Part shown: positions 30,298 through 32,307 of the stretch, piece after piece
Layout of the letters: every line of letters begins with the position of its first letter
How positions within the stretch are numbered: position 1 is the first letter of the stretch
Source: CAYVVD01 sp964454975
GTDB lineage: Bacteria; Bacteroidota; Ignavibacteria; Kapaibacteriales; UBA2268
Assembly (NCBI GenBank): GCA_964454975.1
Contig: CAYVVD010000028.1
Location: 1-32,307, forward strand
Length of the DNA: 32,307 nt
Direction: 5' to 3'
Position numbers and translations under genes: made by a program
The notes under the pieces: model-generated
What the model was told of the DNA's origin: nothing
The model's database searches: none
What the model saw: only the letters and a program-made list of their open reading frames with translations

Positions 30298-32199
30298 TTG
30301 AATTGGGCATTTTTAATATTTATTGTTTGTACATTAATATTTGGTTCATGCGACAACCATGTTGTGGACTTTGAAAAATATGTCATTAAAAGTGAGGGAA
30401 TAGATTTAAATCCTTCTAATTATTTAAGCGAAGGCAGCAATATCAACATTTCAATTTCAGATTTGCTATCAAAGGAGGATGCTGATACAAGCGACATATA
30501 TATTCTTGCGTCAGTTTACCAGGAAAACTCTCCTATCGTATATAAGTTGAGGATTAATTTAATAAACAATAATGGTCAATATCAGGGATTATTTAAAATA
30601 CCCAAGAACTCACTTTTTATTGCAATGAGGGTGTATAATCAAGGCTTTGATCTAAAAAAGCAAATTAACATTCCAGTTACATTAAATGAAATCCCTAAAA
30701 AAGGATCTTTGATTTATCAAATGATCCACTCTAAGGATTTAGATGAATTTGAAAAATACTATGCAATTGATAAAGAACTTTATCCTAATTATATTGCTCG
30801 CGAACACAAAAATATAACCACCATGATAAATGGTGGAACTCCCAATAATCATATTGCAGAATATTTAGAGGAGGTTGAAATTGAATTCACAAATAAGCAA
30901 GGTAAGATAAATGCCGACGATATTGCAATTTTCCATTCATCTATGACCTTAAATTATTTATTAATAAATGAAATAAGAAAAGCGAGAATTCATTTGGATA
31001 AGTTTCTAAAATTACTCGATTCTATTAATATAAATTCATCAACTATTTTAGACCGATTTCTTACAAATATATATCTAAAGCTTTTGAATATTAAAGATTC
31101 AAACACTCAGTTTGAAAACGATTATAATTCAATTTTCAACAAGCTCGCTGTAGCATTAAATTCTCTTACTAAGAATAACATTAGCTTATCACGTTTAATT
31201 TTAATGCCACTTGATAGCTCAACTATAGTAAGTTCCAATTTAATGAAAGTGATTTTGAATAATAGTTTTAATATAGCGAAGAATATTAAATATAAGAGAG
31301 ATAAATATGCATTATCTACAATTCCTGACTTTTTCTGGATTTTAGCTGAGAAATTATATTACAATAACCAATTAGAAAAGAGTATTACAGTGTTATCAAA
31401 GGGAATCGAAATTTTCGACATAAATTTTCGAGAACAATCTTCAAATATTTCCAATCAGAGGTTACTGGTATTAGGTTATAATAATGGAATCTACTCTTCT
31501 ATGAAGAATAAACTTGCTGATTTATATTTAATTTCTAAAGATACATTATCAGCAATTAGTTTATATGAAGATTTAATAAAAACTGATAGTATACATATTT
31601 ACAATCGTGGTCCTGTAATATTTGCTGCGCATAATTTGTGCGCTATTTCTATTTCAATTAAAAAAATTATTGATGCTCAAAAGTATCTTAGTTACTCATT
31701 CATTTTAGATGATCCCCGATTCAATAAATTATATAAAGAATTCACGGTTAAATTTGGAATGGACAAATCTCAAGAAATAGAAAAACTAATTGGCAATAAG
31801 AAGTATTCGAAACTTACCCTTAAAAATGACATTAAAAGAGTGAATACAAATAAGGGGGAAATTAATATAGATGACTTTAAAAATAAATACGTATTCTTAA
31901 TTGCCCTTAATGAAGAGTGTATTGCATGTAATCTAAACATTGAAAGATTTATTAATGATGCAATTAATAAAGCGGGGAAAAATTCTGTTTTTATATTTTT
32001 ATCATATGATAAAATAGAAATTCCTGAAAAATATAAAAAAAGCAATCTTTTTTACTTCTCAAATGAATTAGAGTTGATAACTAAATACAATGAAAACAAG
32101 ATCTTACCATTTATGTTAATCATTTACAACAAACAAGTATTGCATAAATTAAACAATTTCCCTGCTACTTTTTATGAGTTACTTGAAGCGAACAAATGA
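30298..32199 (+). CDS. Lipoprotein with helical repeats and C-terminal thioredoxin-like domain
   Basis: Translation starts at a TTG; the 633-residue product opens with MNWAFLIFIVCTLIFGSC, a lipobox with lipid-modified Cys18. Residues about 25-140 look like a beta-sandwich (YILASVYQENSPIVYKLRINL), about 145-500 are helical with TPR-like spacing (KARIHLDKFLKLLDSIN, ITVLSKGIEIFD, LADLYLISKDTLSAISLYEDL), and residues from about 515 form a thioredoxin-like domain with Cys541-x2-Cys544 (EECIACNLNIERF) and a likely cis-proline Pro604 (KILPFMLII). The order resembles TlpA-like lipoproteins of Bacteroidota, enlarged by helical repeats. It should face the periplasm or sit on the outer membrane. It is the large partner gene of cassette 2, as the CRKC protein is in cassette 1; the two thioredoxin-like domains differ strongly. 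Confidence 0.75.
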   Translation: MNWAFLIFIVCTLIFGSCDNHVVDFEKYVIKSEGIDLNPSNYLSEGSNINISISDLLSKEDADTSDIYILASVYQENSPIVYKLRINLINNNGQYQGLFKIPKNSLFIAMRVYNQGFDLKKQINIPVTLNEIPKKGSLIYQMIHSKDLDEFEKYYAIDKELYPNYIAREHKNITTMINGGTPNNHIAEYLEEVEIEFTNKQGKINADDIAIFHSSMTLNYLLINEIRKARIHLDKFLKLLDSININSSTILDRFLTNIYLKLLNIKDSNTQFENDYNSIFNKLAVALNSLTKNNISLSRLILMPLDSSTIVSSNLMKVILNNSFNIAKNIKYKRDKYALSTIPDFFWILAEKLYYNNQLEKSITVLSKGIEIFDINFREQSSNISNQRLLVLGYNNGIYSSMKNKLADLYLISKDTLSAISLYEDLIKTDSIHIYNRGPVIFAAHNLCAISISIKKIIDAQKYLSYSFILDDPRFNKLYKEFTVKFGMDKSQEIEKLIGNKKYSKLTLKNDIKRVNTNKGEINIDDFKNKYVFLIALNEECIACNLNIERFINDAINKAGKNSVFIFLSYDKIEIPEKYKKSNLFYFSNELELITKYNENKILPFMLIIYNKQVLHKLNNFPATFYELLEANK

Positions 32200-32258
32200 T
32201 TGAGCTACACTATTCCGGTAAATTATATAACTCTCAAATAAAAAATTCTCTCTCGAAC

Positions 32259-32307
32259 ATTTTCGTATTATTAATAAATATTAATTGTTTTTTTTTTTTT
32301 TTTTTTA
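32259..32307 (+). repeat. Partial cassette repeat R3 at the window edge
   Basis: ATTTTCGTATTATTAATAAA and the following TATTAATTG match the middle of R1/R2, including the last codons of the 22-residue frame, with the CGT form of R2. The left two thirds of the repeat, including the peptide start, are absent. The T-run has 19 T (32288-32306) and the window ends one base later. Confidence 0.85.

Noticed and set aside
26940..32307. CRISPR array or insertion sequence
   Set aside because: The repeat is about 178 bp with kilobase spacers, has no terminal inverted repeats and encodes no transposase.

Overview
The window looks like a draft scaffold from a low-GC member of the Bacteroidota/Chlorobiota/Ignavibacteriota side of the tree. 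Three things point there: two secreted proteins end in a Por/type IX secretion (T9SS) sorting domain, several promoters fit the Bacteroidota-type pattern (TTG, about 20 bp, TAnnTTTG), and the ftsQAZ and SUF gene sets read like that group. Clear Shine-Dalgarno sequences precede many genes, which fits Ignavibacteria-like lineages better than classical Bacteroides; this placement is inference. Two runs of N (10 and 100 bases) mark assembly gaps.

Layout. 1-2658 (minus): surface-polysaccharide type genes, namely a multi-spanning membrane protein, an RmlC-like sugar epimerase and a Gfo/Idh/MocA oxidoreductase cut by the window edge. A small lipoprotein gene lies upstream, behind a terminator. 3604-8556: a T9SS-exported glycosidase-like protein, a two-CBS-domain protein, a SAM methyltransferase and a T9SS-exported beta-helix protein. 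8593-12230 (minus): ftsQ-ftsA-ftsZ with its own promoter, a leader hairpin and a strong terminator; an SDR enzyme lacking the usual catalytic Tyr/Lys lies upstream. 13151-18152: tRNA-Ser(UGA) with a near-ideal promoter, a lipoprotein, an outer-membrane barrel, a SnoaL-like protein, an unknown membrane-anchored protein and a PAS-PAS-GAF protein without an output domain.

18346-26876 (plus): an iron-sulfur assembly operon, Rrf2 regulator-sufB-sufC-sufD-sufS-sufU-sufT-ferredoxin reductase-A-type carrier, followed by an Fe-type superoxide dismutase. SufS provides sulfur through SufU, SufBCD is the scaffold, the A-type protein and SufT help deliver clusters, the reductase may supply electrons, and the Rrf2 protein probably senses cluster status. 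SodB protects the same kind of targets from superoxide.

26940-32307 (plus): the unusual part. The sequence becomes visibly more AT-rich, and a repeat of about 178 bp occurs at 26940-27118, again at 29378-29657 (split by the 100-N gap) and in part at the right edge. The repeat contains a conserved 22-codon reading frame with a ribosome-binding site and ends in a variable T-tract. The repeats bound two cassettes. Each starts with a short secreted protein (an eight-Cys protein; a frameshifted three-Cys protein) and also encodes a secreted protein with a thioredoxin-like CxxC domain; the first also has a probable beta-propeller protein. A terminator sits directly after the first small gene, as expected where a small product is made in excess over its partners. 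I recognise no published system with this exact composition, although it recalls Bacteroidota loci that pair small secreted peptides with beta-propeller and TlpA-like proteins.
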